A stretch of 64,000 bases of DNA, taken from assembly GCA_029202405.1 (NCBI GenBank), contig CP119312.1, forward strand, positions 3,663,001 to 3,727,000, in the 5' to 3' direction. Below are positions 36,194-45,785 of the stretch, piece after piece. The notes under the pieces were generated by a model. The model made no database searches and had not been told where the DNA came from. It worked only from the letters and a program-made list of their open reading frames with translations. Within the stretch, counting starts at the first letter, position 1. The number at the start of each line of letters is the position of its first letter. The stretch is from Candidatus Devosia phytovorans. GTDB taxonomy: Bacteria; Pseudomonadota; Alphaproteobacteria; Rhizobiales; Devosiaceae. The translations under genes and the position numbers were made by a program.

Positions 36194-36272
36194 GCCTCCT
36201 TGTCCCGAGGCTGGACTCTCCCCAGCTTTAGGCGCACAGAGACCGCCGCTTTCAACCCAAAGGCAAATAAAC

Positions 36273-36596
36273 ATGACGACTCACGTTTCCGACGCCAATT
36301 TCGGCGAGGAAGTCCTCAACTCCAAAGAACCCGTGCTCGTGGATTTCTGGGCTGAGTGGTGCGGGCCGTGCCGCGCGATCGCACCCGTACTCGACGAGCT
36401 TTCGACTGAGCTGGCCGGCAAGGTCAAGATCGTCAAGCTCAATATCGACGAGAACCCGTCCACGACCGTCAAGTATGGCGTCCGCTCCATCCCGACCATG
36501 ATCCTGTTCAAGGGCGGCGAGGCTGCAGACATGAAGATCGGTGCCGGCACGCCAAAGGCTGGCCTCACCAAGTGGCTGGAAAGCCACGCCGCCTAA
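36273..36596 (+). CDS. trxA: Thioredoxin
   Basis: A 107-residue classical thioredoxin: VLVDFWAEWCGPCRAIAP with the WCGPC active site at about residues 30-34, the cis-proline region SIPTMILFKGGE, and full normal length. It serves cytoplasmic dithiol exchange. A GGC-rich site is weak, but this ATG matches the family start; a longer in-frame start at 36159 lies within addA. It follows addA by 79 bp, a conserved Rhizobiales order, and has its own terminator. Confidence 0.96.
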   Translation: MTTHVSDANFGEEVLNSKEPVLVDFWAEWCGPCRAIAPVLDELSTELAGKVKIVKLNIDENPSTTVKYGVRSIPTMILFKGGEAADMKIGAGTPKAGLTKWLESHAA

Positions 36597-36619
36597 GTCC
36601 AGGCGACCAGAAATTGCAG

Positions 36620-36651
36620 AACACCGCTGGAGCGATCCGGCGGTGTTTTTG
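36620..36651 (+). terminator. Intrinsic terminator after trxA
   Basis: AACACCGC pairs with GCGGTGTT, extended inward by TGGA/TCCG to a 12-bp stem capped by a GCGA (GNRA) tetraloop, and followed by TTT-rich sequence GTTTTTGTTTG. Confidence 0.92.
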
Positions 36652-36705
36652 TTTGAGCCCCCAGGCTCCCCATGGCACGAAGATCTCCCACGTACCCGGA
36701 ACCCG

Positions 36706-36830
36706 ACCTTCTCCCCTAGAGGGAGAAGGTGGCTCGGCAAAGCCGAGACGGATGAGGGGTTTCGCGATCCACCATGCCTTGGCGTCTGCGGAAAGCCCAG
36801 GACCCCTCATCCGCCCCTGCGGGGCACCTC
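36706..36830. repeat. Rhizobiales-type palindromic repeat element
   Basis: Within the 327-bp gap between trxA and the GH3 gene. ACCTTCTCCC-CTAGA-GGGAGAAGGT (36706-36730), then CTCGGC-AAA-GCCGAG, then GGATGAGGGGT (36750-36760) inverted to ACCCCTCATCC (36802-36812). Such nested palindromes around GGATGAGGGG are dispersed in many Rhizobiales genomes. The rest of the gap shows nothing else. Confidence 0.75.
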
Positions 36831-36923
36831 CGTGAGGCGAAAGCCGGGGCGGGGTTTCCGCTCGCCCTCGTTCATCCGCATTTCCTCTGATAGAAAGACC
36901 ACCAGACTCAAACGGAGGATGCC

Positions 36924-38594
36924 TTGGCGCCGATCGATCTTTCCGCCGCCCCCTTCAATCTCGACGATGCGGCGATGGCCTGGGTGGCGGCGACGCGCGA
37001 GGCACTGACGCCGCGCGACAAGCTGGCCCAGCTCTTCGTGCTGCTCGCTCGTGGGACAGCGGAAGAGACGGCCGAGACCGTGCGCAGCTTCAAGCCCGGC
37101 GGCATTACCCGGATCTATTCGGACAGCCTCGAGGCCGAGGTAGCGCTGGCGCGTGACCTGGGCACGCTGAGTGCGATCCCGCTGCTCGTCAGCGCCGATC
37201 TCGAAGGCAGCCGGATGAGCCTGCCGTTCGGGACCGCCGTGCCCAATCCGCTGGGGCTGGCTGCCGTGGATGACGTGGCCGCGACCAGCGCGATCTCCAC
37301 CATCATGGCGCAGGAGGCCCGCGCCGTCGGGCTCAACTGGAGCTTTACGCCGGTCATCGACATCAATGCCGCCTGGCGCAGCGCCATTGTCGGCACGCGC
37401 TCCTATGGCAGCGATATCGAGCGGGTCGAGCGCCATGCCATGGCGCAGGTGGAAGCCTTCCAGGCCAATGGCGTGGCCGCGACGGTCAAGCACTGGCCCG
37501 GCGAGGGCTATGACGATCGCGACCAGCATCTGGTCACAACGGTCAATCCGCTCTCCATGGCCGAGTGGGAAGCCAGTTTTGGCCGGCTTTATCGCAAGGC
37601 GATCGCCGGCGGTGTGCTGAGCATCATGTCGGCGCATATCGCGCTGCCGGCCTATGCACTGGCGCTCGATCCCGGTGCAGGCGCCGAGGCCTATCGGCCG
37701 GCCTCGCTGAGCAAGATCCTCAACCAGGACCTGCTGCGGCGCGAGCTGGGCTTCAATGGCCTCATCGTTTCGGACGCCACGCCTATGGCGGGCATGGGGG
37801 ACTGGGGTCCGCGCGATGCGGTGCTGCCCGATGTGATCATCTCGGGCTGCGACGTCATCCTCTTTTCCGACGATCCCAATGCCGACCTGATGCGGCTGGT
37901 GAAAGCGGTGGCCGATGGACGGCTGAGCCAGGAGCGGGTCGACGAGGCGGTCACCCGCGTGCTGGCGCTCAAGGCGGCGCTGGGGCTGCACAGGGAGCGA
38001 CCCGAGCCGAGCATGGAAGAGGCCCGCCGCTTCGTTGCGACCGATGAAAGCCTCATCGTCTCGCGCGGGGTCACCGAGCGCGTGCCGACGCTGGTCAAGG
38101 ATGTGCGCAATATCCTGCCGCTGTCGAGGCACAAGACGCCGCGGGTGCTGGTCTATTCAACCGGCGTTGTCCTGCCCTTTGCGCCGGAGCCGATACCCCT
38201 GAGCCTGCCGGAGCTTCTGGCAAAGGAGGGCTTTGCCGTCACGGTCTTCGAGCCGGGGCAGGATCTCAATGCCAAGGATTTCGACCTCGTCCTTTATCTT
38301 CTTGCCGAGGAGACCCTCCTCACCCGCAGCCGGATCTTTCTCGACTGGAAAAGTCTTACGGGCTCGGTGTTCGGCGCCATGCATCGCGTCTGGCATGACA
38401 TGCCGGTGCTGATGATCTCCTTCGGCTATCCCTATTACCTCCATGACGCGCCGCGCGTGCCGGCCTATGTCAACGCCTATGGCTCGAGCGAAGCGATCCA
38501 GGCCGCCGTGCTCGAAGCCATCATGGGGCGTTCCAATTTTTCGGGCAGCAGCCCGGTCGACCCTTTCGTCGGCAGCGAACAGGGCAAATATTGA
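36924..38594 (+). CDS. Glycoside hydrolase family 3 protein (NagZ-like)
   Basis: A 556-residue enzyme related to beta-N-acetylhexosaminidase. Family motifs: SADLEGSRMSLPFGTAVPNPLGLAA, the KHWPGEGYDDRDQH loop with the NagZ-type His, and the nucleophile Asp in GLIVSDATPMAGMG. A second, C-terminal GH3 domain follows (about 390-540), longer than in minimal NagZ (about 340 aa). It probably acts on cell-wall or chitin-like sugars; no signal peptide, so cytoplasmic. TTG start with GGAGG 6 bases upstream. Confidence 0.82.
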   Translation: MAPIDLSAAPFNLDDAAMAWVAATREALTPRDKLAQLFVLLARGTAEETAETVRSFKPGGITRIYSDSLEAEVALARDLGTLSAIPLLVSADLEGSRMSLPFGTAVPNPLGLAAVDDVAATSAISTIMAQEARAVGLNWSFTPVIDINAAWRSAIVGTRSYGSDIERVERHAMAQVEAFQANGVAATVKHWPGEGYDDRDQHLVTTVNPLSMAEWEASFGRLYRKAIAGGVLSIMSAHIALPAYALALDPGAGAEAYRPASLSKILNQDLLRRELGFNGLIVSDATPMAGMGDWGPRDAVLPDVIISGCDVILFSDDPNADLMRLVKAVADGRLSQERVDEAVTRVLALKAALGLHRERPEPSMEEARRFVATDESLIVSRGVTERVPTLVKDVRNILPLSRHKTPRVLVYSTGVVLPFAPEPIPLSLPELLAKEGFAVTVFEPGQDLNAKDFDLVLYLLAEETLLTRSRIFLDWKSLTGSVFGAMHRVWHDMPVLMISFGYPYYLHDAPRVPAYVNAYGSSEAIQAAVLEAIMGRSNFSGSSPVDPFVGSEQGKY

Positions 38595-38639
38595 GCGTTT
38601 CTAGGAAAAGTGGGTACCGGTTTTCCGGTTCCGAAACGC
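38595..38639. repeat. Palindromic element, likely two-way terminator
   Basis: GCGTTTC (38595-38601) pairs with GAAACGC (38633-38639) and encloses GGAAAA...TTTTCC, around GTGGGTACCGG. It starts one base after the GH3 stop and ends 10 bases before the folC stop. The same GGAAAAGTGG core recurs at 46867. Confidence 0.7.
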
Positions 38640-38649
38640 GGCTGGACAA

Positions 38650-39942
38650 TTAGTCAGGCGGAGTACCGTTGCGGGCCAGCACGTCACCGGCCAGATAAAG
38701 CGAACCGCAGATCAGCACGCGGGCATCGCCCAGTTCGGCGGCAGCCCTGAGGGCCGAGATGACCGAGCGCATGGGGCGCGCGTCGAAGCCAAGCTTGCGC
38801 GCCTCGCCGGCGATGAAGCTGTCGGGATGGGCATTGGCCTCGCCGGGAATGGTCAGCGCCAGCACATGGCCCGCCTTGCCGACGAAAGGCGCCAGGAAAT
38901 CGGCGGGGGCGCGGGTGTTCATCATGCCCATGATCAGTACCAGCGGTGCCGCGCGCCGTGTATTCATTTCGGCCAGCGCCCGGGAGAGGGCTGCCGCCCC
39001 GTGGGCATTGTGGCCGCCATCAAGCCAGAGCTCGGCGCCGGCGGGCAGCAGGTCGCGCAGCTTGCCGTGGATCGGCTGCAGCCGCGCCGGCCAGGTCACA
39101 TTGCGCAGGCCCGTCTCAAAGGCGGCCGCGTCGATCGGCAGGCCGAAATGCCGACTGGCGGCGATGGCGAGGCTTGCATTGTCGAACTGATGCGCACCGA
39201 GCAGGGCCGGCGGCGGCAAGTCGAGGAGGCCATCCTCGTCCTGATAGACCAGTCGGCCGTCCTGCGCCGCGCCATGGAAATCCTCGCCCTGCCACACCGG
39301 CGTGACGCCGAGGCGGCGCGCGGCACGGTCGAGCACATGACGGGCCTCGTCACGCTGCAGGCCAATAGCGGCCCGGGCGCCGCGCTTGAAAATGCCGGCC
39401 TTGTTGCTGGCAATCTCGGCAATGGAATTGCCCAGAAACCCCTGGTGGTCGAAATCGATCGGGGTAATCACCGTGCCCAGCGGGCGCTTGATGACATTGG
39501 TGGTATCATAGGTACCACCCATGCCGGTTTCGAGCAGCAGATAGTCGGCCTTGATCTCGGCATAGAGCATGAAGGCGGTGACGGTGGTGATCTCGAAAAA
39601 GGTGATCGGCCGGCCGGCATTGACCTGTTCGACATGTTCGAGCGCCGCATTGAGCTTGCGCGTGCCCACCAGCTTGCCCGCCAGGCGGATGCGCTCGTTG
39701 AAACGCATGAGGTGGGGAGAATTGTAGACATGCACCGACTTGCCCGCCGCCTCGAGAAAGGCGCGCAGATAGGCAATGGTCGAACCCTTGGCATTGGTGC
39801 CGGCGACATGGATCGTGGGCGGCAGATGGTCCTGCGGATCACCGAGATCCGCCAGCAGTGGCAGCATGCGATCGAGACTGAGGTCGATCAGCTTGGGGTG
39901 CAGCGCCGACAGGCGGCGGAGGATGGCATCGGTGCGGGACAT
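38650..39942 (-). CDS. folC: Bifunctional folylpolyglutamate/dihydrofolate synthase
   Basis: A 430-residue Mur-ligase-family enzyme that adds glutamate to dihydropteroate and to tetrahydrofolates. ATP loop VAGTNAKGST, then the FolC signatures SPHLMRFNERIRLAGK, LLETGMGGTYDTTN and DGGHNAHGAAALSRAL. All in usual order and length. Normally accD precedes it directly in Rhizobiales; here a chemotaxis gene stands between. Confidence 0.95.
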   Translation of the reverse strand: MSRTDAILRRLSALHPKLIDLSLDRMLPLLADLGDPQDHLPPTIHVAGTNAKGSTIAYLRAFLEAAGKSVHVYNSPHLMRFNERIRLAGKLVGTRKLNAALEHVEQVNAGRPITFFEITTVTAFMLYAEIKADYLLLETGMGGTYDTTNVIKRPLGTVITPIDFDHQGFLGNSIAEIASNKAGIFKRGARAAIGLQRDEARHVLDRAARRLGVTPVWQGEDFHGAAQDGRLVYQDEDGLLDLPPPALLGAHQFDNASLAIAASRHFGLPIDAAAFETGLRNVTWPARLQPIHGKLRDLLPAGAELWLDGGHNAHGAAALSRALAEMNTRRAAPLVLIMGMMNTRAPADFLAPFVGKAGHVLALTIPGEANAHPDSFIAGEARKLGFDARPMRSVISALRAAAELGDARVLICGSLYLAGDVLARNGTPPD

Positions 39943-40002
39943 GGCGGCATTCCAGATCAGAATGCCGCTTCCCTACCCCCGAATGCCGCCCGGCTCAATG
40001 GA

Positions 40003-42510
40003 TCAGAATTCAGACCAGTCCTTGTCGACAGCATGCGCCGCATTGCTCCGGCGCAGATAGGTGCCGGCGACAGCCTTGAGCTTGTCCTGCATGCTGCGAA
40101 TGCCCTGCGAGGGCGCAACAACTGGCTGTGGGGCCTGGTTGCGCTGTGGGATGGCGTCGATGGTGAAGATATCGACGATGCGGTCGAGCTCGGTCGCCTG
40201 GGCCTCGGTCTGCTCGATGGCGGCATTGGTCTCCTCGACCAGGGCCGCATTGTGCTGGGTCATTTCATCCATCTGACGGACGGCGACATTGACCTCGTCA
40301 ATGCCGCTGGCCTGGGCCCGGCTGTCGCGGGCGATGGTTTCGAGCGCCGCGGTATTGTCGCGGATGGCGCCGAGCATGGCGGTCAGCTTGGCGGAGGCAT
40401 CGGCCACGAGCTTGCTGCCGCCGCGCACCTCTTCGGTGCTCTGCTGGATCAGGCCCTTGATATCGGACGAGGCCGAGGCGGCCGATTGGGCCAGGCGCCG
40501 CACTTCCACGGCGACCACGGCAAAGCCCTTGCCGGCGTCACCGGCACGCGCCGCTTCCACTGAAGCGTTGAGCGCCAGCAGATTGGTCTGAAAGGCAATA
40601 TCGTCGATCAGGCCGATGATATTGGAGATTTTGGCCGACGAGGTCGTGATGCGGTCCATGGCTTCGGTCGCCTGGGCCATGACCTTGCCGCCCTCCTCGG
40701 CGCTGTGCGAAACGGCAAGCGCCTCGGCACTGGCGGCCTCGGCTTTCTGCGCATTGGCGAGGACGGTCGAGGCAAGCTGCTCCATGGTGGCCGAGGTTTC
40801 CTCAATGGTCGCAGCCTGACGCGTCGTGCGTTCGGAGAGGTCATTGGCGCCGGAGAGGATTTCGCCGGTCGCGGTCTTGAGCGCGCCGGATGTACTGCGC
40901 AGCTGGCCGACGATCTCGCCGAGCTTTTCGGCCACGGCATTGGTGTCATGCTTGAGGCGGGCAAAGGCGCCTTCGTAGTCGCCATGGACGCGCTGGGTGA
41001 GATTGGTCTCGGCCAGCGCCGCCAGCACGGAACCGGTTTCACCAAGACCACGGTCGACCGTTTCGACCAGGGCATTGACCGAGCGGGCCAGGGCATTGAG
41101 TTCGGCATCGGGGAAATCGGCGTCGACGCGACGGCTGAAGTCGCCGGCTATGGCGGCATCGACCACATTGCCGAAGGCCCGCTGCAGGCTTGCCATCATG
41201 CGGGCCCGTTCGGTCTGGTTGGCCAAGACCTGGGCCGCCTCGGCCTCGGTCATCTGCGCCACCTTGAGGCCGTTCTCGCGGAAGACCTCCACGGCGCGGG
41301 CCATGGCGCCCAGTTCGTCGGTGCGATCGGCACCGCGCACCTCGATGTCGAAATCGCCCTTGGCCAGGGTCTCCATCGTGTCGGTCAGGCGGGTAATCGG
41401 ACGGGTAATGCTGCGTGAGAAAATCAGGCTCAATGCGGCGACCACGGCCAGCAAGCCTGCCCCGATCAGCAGCATGGAATTGCGCATATTGGTGACCGGG
41501 GCGAGGATCTCGTCCGTGCCCTGAACAGCAATGGCCGCCCAATTTCCGGCGCGCGTGGTGACCGGCGCCGCCGCCGCGATCATATCCAGGGCGCGATAGT
41601 CGGTGGTCTCGCCCTCCGCCGCCGTGCCGGCAAGGGCGGTGTCCAGCATGGGGCCGGCAAAGCCGGTCAGCAGGGCGTCGTTGTCGGCGGTGAAGGTCGA
41701 ATCGGATCGCAGCAGGCCATCAGGGCCGACAATGATCACTTCGCCAGTGTCGCCGAGCCCGGAGCGGTCGCCGATGACAGCATCGAGCCGTTCGGAGGGA
41801 AGCTGGATCGCCAGCACGCCGACCTTGCGGCCCTGGGCGTTGAACACCGGCTTGGCAAAGAAGCTGACCGGCAGTCCACCAGCGGCGGCATAGGCCGTGA
41901 AATCGGCAAAGACCAGATCGTCTGGATTCTCGATGGCGACGGCCTGCTGGAAGACCGCGCCCAGGCTCGTCGTCGCCATGGGACCGCCTTCGGCAAAGCT
42001 GGTGCCAAAGTCGTCGGCCTTGTTGACCGAATAGACCATGAAGCCCTTGAGATCGAAGAGGTAGAGATCGCGATAGCCGCGCGAGGCGATCTGGTTGCGA
42101 TAGCCGGGATGGAAGCGCGTATGGGTGACGTCGTAGGCGCCGGTCGTTCCCAGCGTGTCGAGCGCCGCCAGATTGCCGGCATTGGGATTGTCGTCGACAT
42201 AGAGCTGGCGCACTTCGGCGGTCGGATCGACCTTGAACTGCAGCCAGGCACCGCCGAAATCGCGCAGCGCCTGCACGGTTGCTTCCGAGCGCGAGGTGGC
42301 GACGAGATCGTCCTCCACCGATTTGAGATAGGTGGTGACGGCTGCAGCGCGCTCGTTGGCCAGCGTCATCAGATTGGTTTCGGCGGCGCTGCGCAGCGCC
42401 TGACTCCCGATCATGTAGCTGGCGAGACCCACCCCGACACTGACCAGAAGGGCAGATCCCAGCAGCGCCAGCGGCAGCTTGCGGGCAATCGGCATCGACA
42501 ATTTCAGCAT
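40003..42510 (-). CDS. Methyl-accepting chemotaxis protein
   Basis: An 835-residue receptor. N-terminal membrane segment (about 10-32), a large double-Cache-like periplasmic sensor (about 35-340) with DLYLFDLKGFMVYSVNK and GDTGEVIIVGPDGLLRSD repeats, a second membrane segment (about 350-372), HAMP domains starting SRSITRPITRLTDTMETLAKGDFD, and the signalling hairpin tip IGLIDDIAFQTNLLALNASVEAARAGDAGKGFAVVA. The C-terminal tail ends DWSEF, resembling the pentapeptide that tethers CheR/CheB. GGGGAG precedes the ATG. No che genes are near; it looks like an insertion into the accD-folC pair. The ligand is unknown. Confidence 0.93.
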   Translation of the reverse strand: MLKLSMPIARKLPLALLGSALLVSVGVGLASYMIGSQALRSAAETNLMTLANERAAAVTTYLKSVEDDLVATSRSEATVQALRDFGGAWLQFKVDPTAEVRQLYVDDNPNAGNLAALDTLGTTGAYDVTHTRFHPGYRNQIASRGYRDLYLFDLKGFMVYSVNKADDFGTSFAEGGPMATTSLGAVFQQAVAIENPDDLVFADFTAYAAAGGLPVSFFAKPVFNAQGRKVGVLAIQLPSERLDAVIGDRSGLGDTGEVIIVGPDGLLRSDSTFTADNDALLTGFAGPMLDTALAGTAAEGETTDYRALDMIAAAAPVTTRAGNWAAIAVQGTDEILAPVTNMRNSMLLIGAGLLAVVAALSLIFSRSITRPITRLTDTMETLAKGDFDIEVRGADRTDELGAMARAVEVFRENGLKVAQMTEAEAAQVLANQTERARMMASLQRAFGNVVDAAIAGDFSRRVDADFPDAELNALARSVNALVETVDRGLGETGSVLAALAETNLTQRVHGDYEGAFARLKHDTNAVAEKLGEIVGQLRSTSGALKTATGEILSGANDLSERTTRQAATIEETSATMEQLASTVLANAQKAEAASAEALAVSHSAEEGGKVMAQATEAMDRITTSSAKISNIIGLIDDIAFQTNLLALNASVEAARAGDAGKGFAVVAVEVRRLAQSAASASSDIKGLIQQSTEEVRGGSKLVADASAKLTAMLGAIRDNTAALETIARDSRAQASGIDEVNVAVRQMDEMTQHNAALVEETNAAIEQTEAQATELDRIVDIFTIDAIPQRNQAPQPVVAPSQGIRSMQDKLKAVAGTYLRRSNAAHAVDKDWSEF

Positions 42511-42607
42511 TACGCTCTCCCCAGCGATAAACGCCGGATCAGGTCCTCACTGATCCAGGCGATTTTTTCGCACCATAGGGTGAGCGCCTTAAATGCGCGT
42601 AAAGACG

Positions 42608-43591
42608 CTATTCTGCGTGCGTGGCTGCAGGCGGAGTGATCAGATCGTCAGCATCATCGCCTTCGGCTGCCACAGCTGCATCGCGCAGGCTTGCCCGGGC
42701 CGTCACCGCCGGGGCCGTGCTGGTCAGTGCCGGGGACGCCTCGGCCTTGGTCAGGATGGACGAGAGCGATCCAATGGTCGAGCGCAGGTTGTGACGGTGT
42801 ACGACCATGTCGACCATGCCATGCTCGTAAAGATATTCCGAGCGCTGGAAGCCCTTGGGCAGCTTTTCGCGGATGGTCTGCTCGATGACGCGCGCGCCGG
42901 CAAAGCCGATCATCGCCCCGGGCTCGGCCAGATGCACATCGCCCAGCATGGCATAGGAGGCGGTGACGCCACCGGTAGTGGGATTGGTCAGCACGACGAA
43001 GAAGGGCAGGCCGGCTTCACGCAGGCGCAGCACGGCAACGGTGGTGCGCGGCATCTGCATCAGGCTCAGCACGCCTTCCTGCATGCGCGCGCCGCCCGAA
43101 GCGACGAAGAGCACGAAGGCCGTCTTGCGATTGGCAGCGGTTTCGAGACCGGTGATGATGCCCTGCCCGGCAGCCATGCCCAGCGAGCCACCCATGAAGT
43201 CGAAATCCTGCACGGCAACGGTGATGTCGCGCTGGTAAAGCTTGCCGGTAGCGACGATGACTGAATCGTCAAAGCCGGTCTTGGCGCGATTTTCCTTGAT
43301 CCGGTCCGGATAGCGCTTCTGGTCGCGGAATTTCAGCGGATCGACCGGAACGGACGGCACGGACACGAGGCTGTATTCACCCTCGTCAAAGAAGGTTTTC
43401 AGCCGGTCGGCCGGCTTGATCTTCATGTGGTAGCCCGAATTGGGCACGACCCACTGATTGGCTTCGAGGTCGCGGTAGAACACCATTTCGCCGGACTCGG
43501 GATCCTTGACCCAGAGATTTTCGGCAATGTCAGGCCGCTGACCAAGCATAGAGCGGATTTTGGGGCGGACGAAGTTATCGATCCAGTTCAT
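42608..43591 (-). CDS. accD: Acetyl-CoA carboxylase carboxyltransferase subunit beta
   Basis: A 327-residue subunit that with AccA moves the carboxyl group from biotin to acetyl-CoA to start fatty acid synthesis. Core blocks VAVQDFDFMGGSLGMAAGQGI, VASGGARMQEGVLSLMQM and NPTTGGVTASYAMLGD fit. The N-terminal zinc ribbon of other bacteria is missing its cysteines: the region reads LWVKDPESGEMVFYRD...VVPNSGYHMKI. Many alphaproteobacterial AccDs have lost three cysteines; here none remains. The Ala/Ala-Asp C-terminal tail is normal. Confidence 0.94.
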   Translation of the reverse strand: MNWIDNFVRPKIRSMLGQRPDIAENLWVKDPESGEMVFYRDLEANQWVVPNSGYHMKIKPADRLKTFFDEGEYSLVSVPSVPVDPLKFRDQKRYPDRIKENRAKTGFDDSVIVATGKLYQRDITVAVQDFDFMGGSLGMAAGQGIITGLETAANRKTAFVLFVASGGARMQEGVLSLMQMPRTTVAVLRLREAGLPFFVVLTNPTTGGVTASYAMLGDVHLAEPGAMIGFAGARVIEQTIREKLPKGFQRSEYLYEHGMVDMVVHRHNLRSTIGSLSSILTKAEASPALTSTAPAVTARASLRDAAVAAEGDDADDLITPPAATHAE

Positions 43592-43706
43592 AGCGAGCCT
43601 CGCGCGGTGACCGTGAGGTCACCTAGTCAATAATTGTGGCAATTCTATCAGACCCAGCGCCTTGGGTTAAGGGCGGAGGCCACTATCCCACAGGCGAGAG
43701 CCGGGT

Positions 43707-44528
43707 TCAGGCCCGGGCCTGTCGTCCGCCCCGGGCGATATCGGCCACCAGATCGGTGAGTGCTGCGACGGTTCTGTCGGTTGCCTGGCCGTCATCGAGC
43801 GATTTGGCGATGGCATCGACCAGCACTGTGCCGACGGCAAGGCCATCGGCGTGACGACCAATCTCGGCGGCGTCCTCGGCGGTCTTGATGCCGAAACCCA
43901 CTACGACCGGCAGATCGGTATGCTGCTTGATGCGCTGCACGGCATCACCCACGGCGGCGCGCGACTTGATCACGGCGCCGGTGACGCCGGTCATCGAGAC
44001 GTAATAGACAAAGCCGGAGGTGTTCTTGAGCACCACAGGCAGGCGCTGGTCATCGGTGGTCGGGGTGATCAGGCGGATGAAGTCGATGCCGGCCTTGAGC
44101 GCTGGCAGGCAGAGTTCGTCGTCTTCCTCGGCGGGCAGGTCGACGATGATCAGGCCATCGACGCCGGCTGCCTTGGCGAGGGTGACGAACTTGTCGACGC
44201 CCATGGAATAGATCGGGTTATAATAGCCCATGATGACAATGGGCGTATTCTCGTCCCGGCGACGGAAATCCTCAACCATGCCCAGGATGCCCATCAGCGT
44301 CTGGCCGGCCTTGAGCGCGCGCTGGCCACCGAGTTGGATGGCGAGCCCGTCAGCCATGGGATCGGAAAAGGGCATGCCCAGTTCGATGATGTCGGCGCCG
44401 GCCTGCGGCAGGGCATGCATGATGGCCTGGCTGGTGGCGAGGTCAGGGTCACCACCCATGACATAGGCGGCAAAGGCGGGACGGTTGGCGGCCTTGAGTT
44501 CGGCGAAACGCTTTTCGATACGCGACAT
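43707..44528 (-). CDS. trpA: Tryptophan synthase alpha subunit
   Basis: A 273-residue TIM-barrel enzyme that cleaves indole-3-glycerol phosphate to indole. The catalytic Glu lies in ADIIELGMPFSDPMADG together with the second acid, Asp, in VDGLIIVDLPAEE. It lies 3 bases after trpB, the partner gene, so the two are translated together. Confidence 0.97.
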   Translation of the reverse strand: MSRIEKRFAELKAANRPAFAAYVMGGDPDLATSQAIMHALPQAGADIIELGMPFSDPMADGLAIQLGGQRALKAGQTLMGILGMVEDFRRRDENTPIVIMGYYNPIYSMGVDKFVTLAKAAGVDGLIIVDLPAEEDDELCLPALKAGIDFIRLITPTTDDQRLPVVLKNTSGFVYYVSMTGVTGAVIKSRAAVGDAVQRIKQHTDLPVVVGFGIKTAEDAAEIGRHADGLAVGTVLVDAIAKSLDDGQATDRTVAALTDLVADIARGGRQARA

Positions 44529-44531
44529 GAG

Positions 44532-45743
44532 TTAGAGCAGCCCCAGATAGTTGCCGACGCTTTCGACGTCCTTGTCACCCCGGCCCGAAAGGCAGAGGAC
44601 GATCGACTGATCCTTGCCCATGGTGGGCGCGATCTTCATCAGTTGCGCCAGGCCATGGGCGCTTTCGAGCGCCGGGATAATGCCTTCGAGCTTGGTGCAG
44701 AGCTGGAAGGCTTCGAGCGCCTCGTTGTCGGTGATCGGCTGGTAAGTGACGCGCTTCTGGTCGTGCAGCCAAGAGTGCTCCGGGCCAACGCCGGGATAGT
44801 CGAGGCCGGCCGAGATGGAATGGCCTTCGAGAATCTGCCCGTCGTCGTCCTGCAACAGATAGGTGCGGTTGCCGTGCAGCACGCCGGGGCGGCCGCCGGT
44901 CATCGAGGCGGCGTGGCCGTTCTCGACCTCGATGCCATGACCGCCGGCTTCGGCGCCATAGAGTTTCACCTCGGCATCATCGAGGAAGGCATGGAAAGCG
45001 CCGATGGCATTGGAGCCACCGCCGACGCAGGCGACCACGGCATCGGGCAGCCTGCCCTCGAGATCCTGGAACTGCTGCTTGATCTCGGCGCCGATAACGG
45101 ACTGAAAATCGCGCACCATCTCGGGATAGGGATGCATGCCGGCGGCGGTGCCGATCAGGTAATAGGTATTGTCGACATTGGTGACCCAGTCGCGGATCGC
45201 CTCGTTCATGGCGTCCTTGAGCGTGCCGGCACCGGCCGTCACCGCACGAACCTCGGCGCCCAGCATCTTCATGCGCAGCACATTAGGGCGCTGGCGAGCG
45301 ACGTCGGTGGCACCCATGAAAATGGTGCAGGGCAGGTCGAACTTGGCGCAGACAGTGGCCGTCGCCACGCCATGCTGGCCAGCGCCGGTCTCGGCAATGA
45401 TGCGGGTCTTGCCCATGCGTTTGGCCAGCAAAATCTGGCCCAGGCAATTGTTGATCTTGTGGGAGCCGGTGTGATTGAGCTCCTCGCGCTTGAACCAGAC
45501 TTTCGCGCCGCCCAGCTTTTCGGTCAGGCGCTCGGCGAAATAAAGCGGGCTGGGTCGGCCGGTGTAATGGGTCGCCAGGTTCTGCAGCTCGGCCGTATAT
45601 TTCGGATCCAGCTTGGCGGCGCGGTATTCCTTTTCAAGGTCCAGCACCAGCGGCATCAGGGTTTCGGCGACAAAGCGCCCGCCATAGATGCCGAAGCGGC
45701 CGTGCTCGTCCGGGCCGTTGCGCAGGGAATTGGTGCCGTCCAT
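44532..45743 (-). CDS. trpB: Tryptophan synthase beta subunit
   Basis: A 403-residue PLP enzyme that joins indole and serine. The PLP lysine is in NHTGSHKINNCLGQ, the glycine-rich phosphate loop in VACVGGGSNAIGAF, and the indole-tunnel and COMM domain stretches are intact. The alpha2-beta2 complex channels indole from TrpA. Start at ATG 45743; the upstream trpF ends 42 bp away. Confidence 0.97.
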   Translation of the reverse strand: MDGTNSLRNGPDEHGRFGIYGGRFVAETLMPLVLDLEKEYRAAKLDPKYTAELQNLATHYTGRPSPLYFAERLTEKLGGAKVWFKREELNHTGSHKINNCLGQILLAKRMGKTRIIAETGAGQHGVATATVCAKFDLPCTIFMGATDVARQRPNVLRMKMLGAEVRAVTAGAGTLKDAMNEAIRDWVTNVDNTYYLIGTAAGMHPYPEMVRDFQSVIGAEIKQQFQDLEGRLPDAVVACVGGGSNAIGAFHAFLDDAEVKLYGAEAGGHGIEVENGHAASMTGGRPGVLHGNRTYLLQDDDGQILEGHSISAGLDYPGVGPEHSWLHDQKRVTYQPITDNEALEAFQLCTKLEGIIPALESAHGLAQLMKIAPTMGKDQSIVLCLSGRGDKDVESVGNYLGLL

Positions 45744-45785
45744 GTCGATATCCCTCGAAGCGCCGAGGGAGCCCCGGATCGCTGG

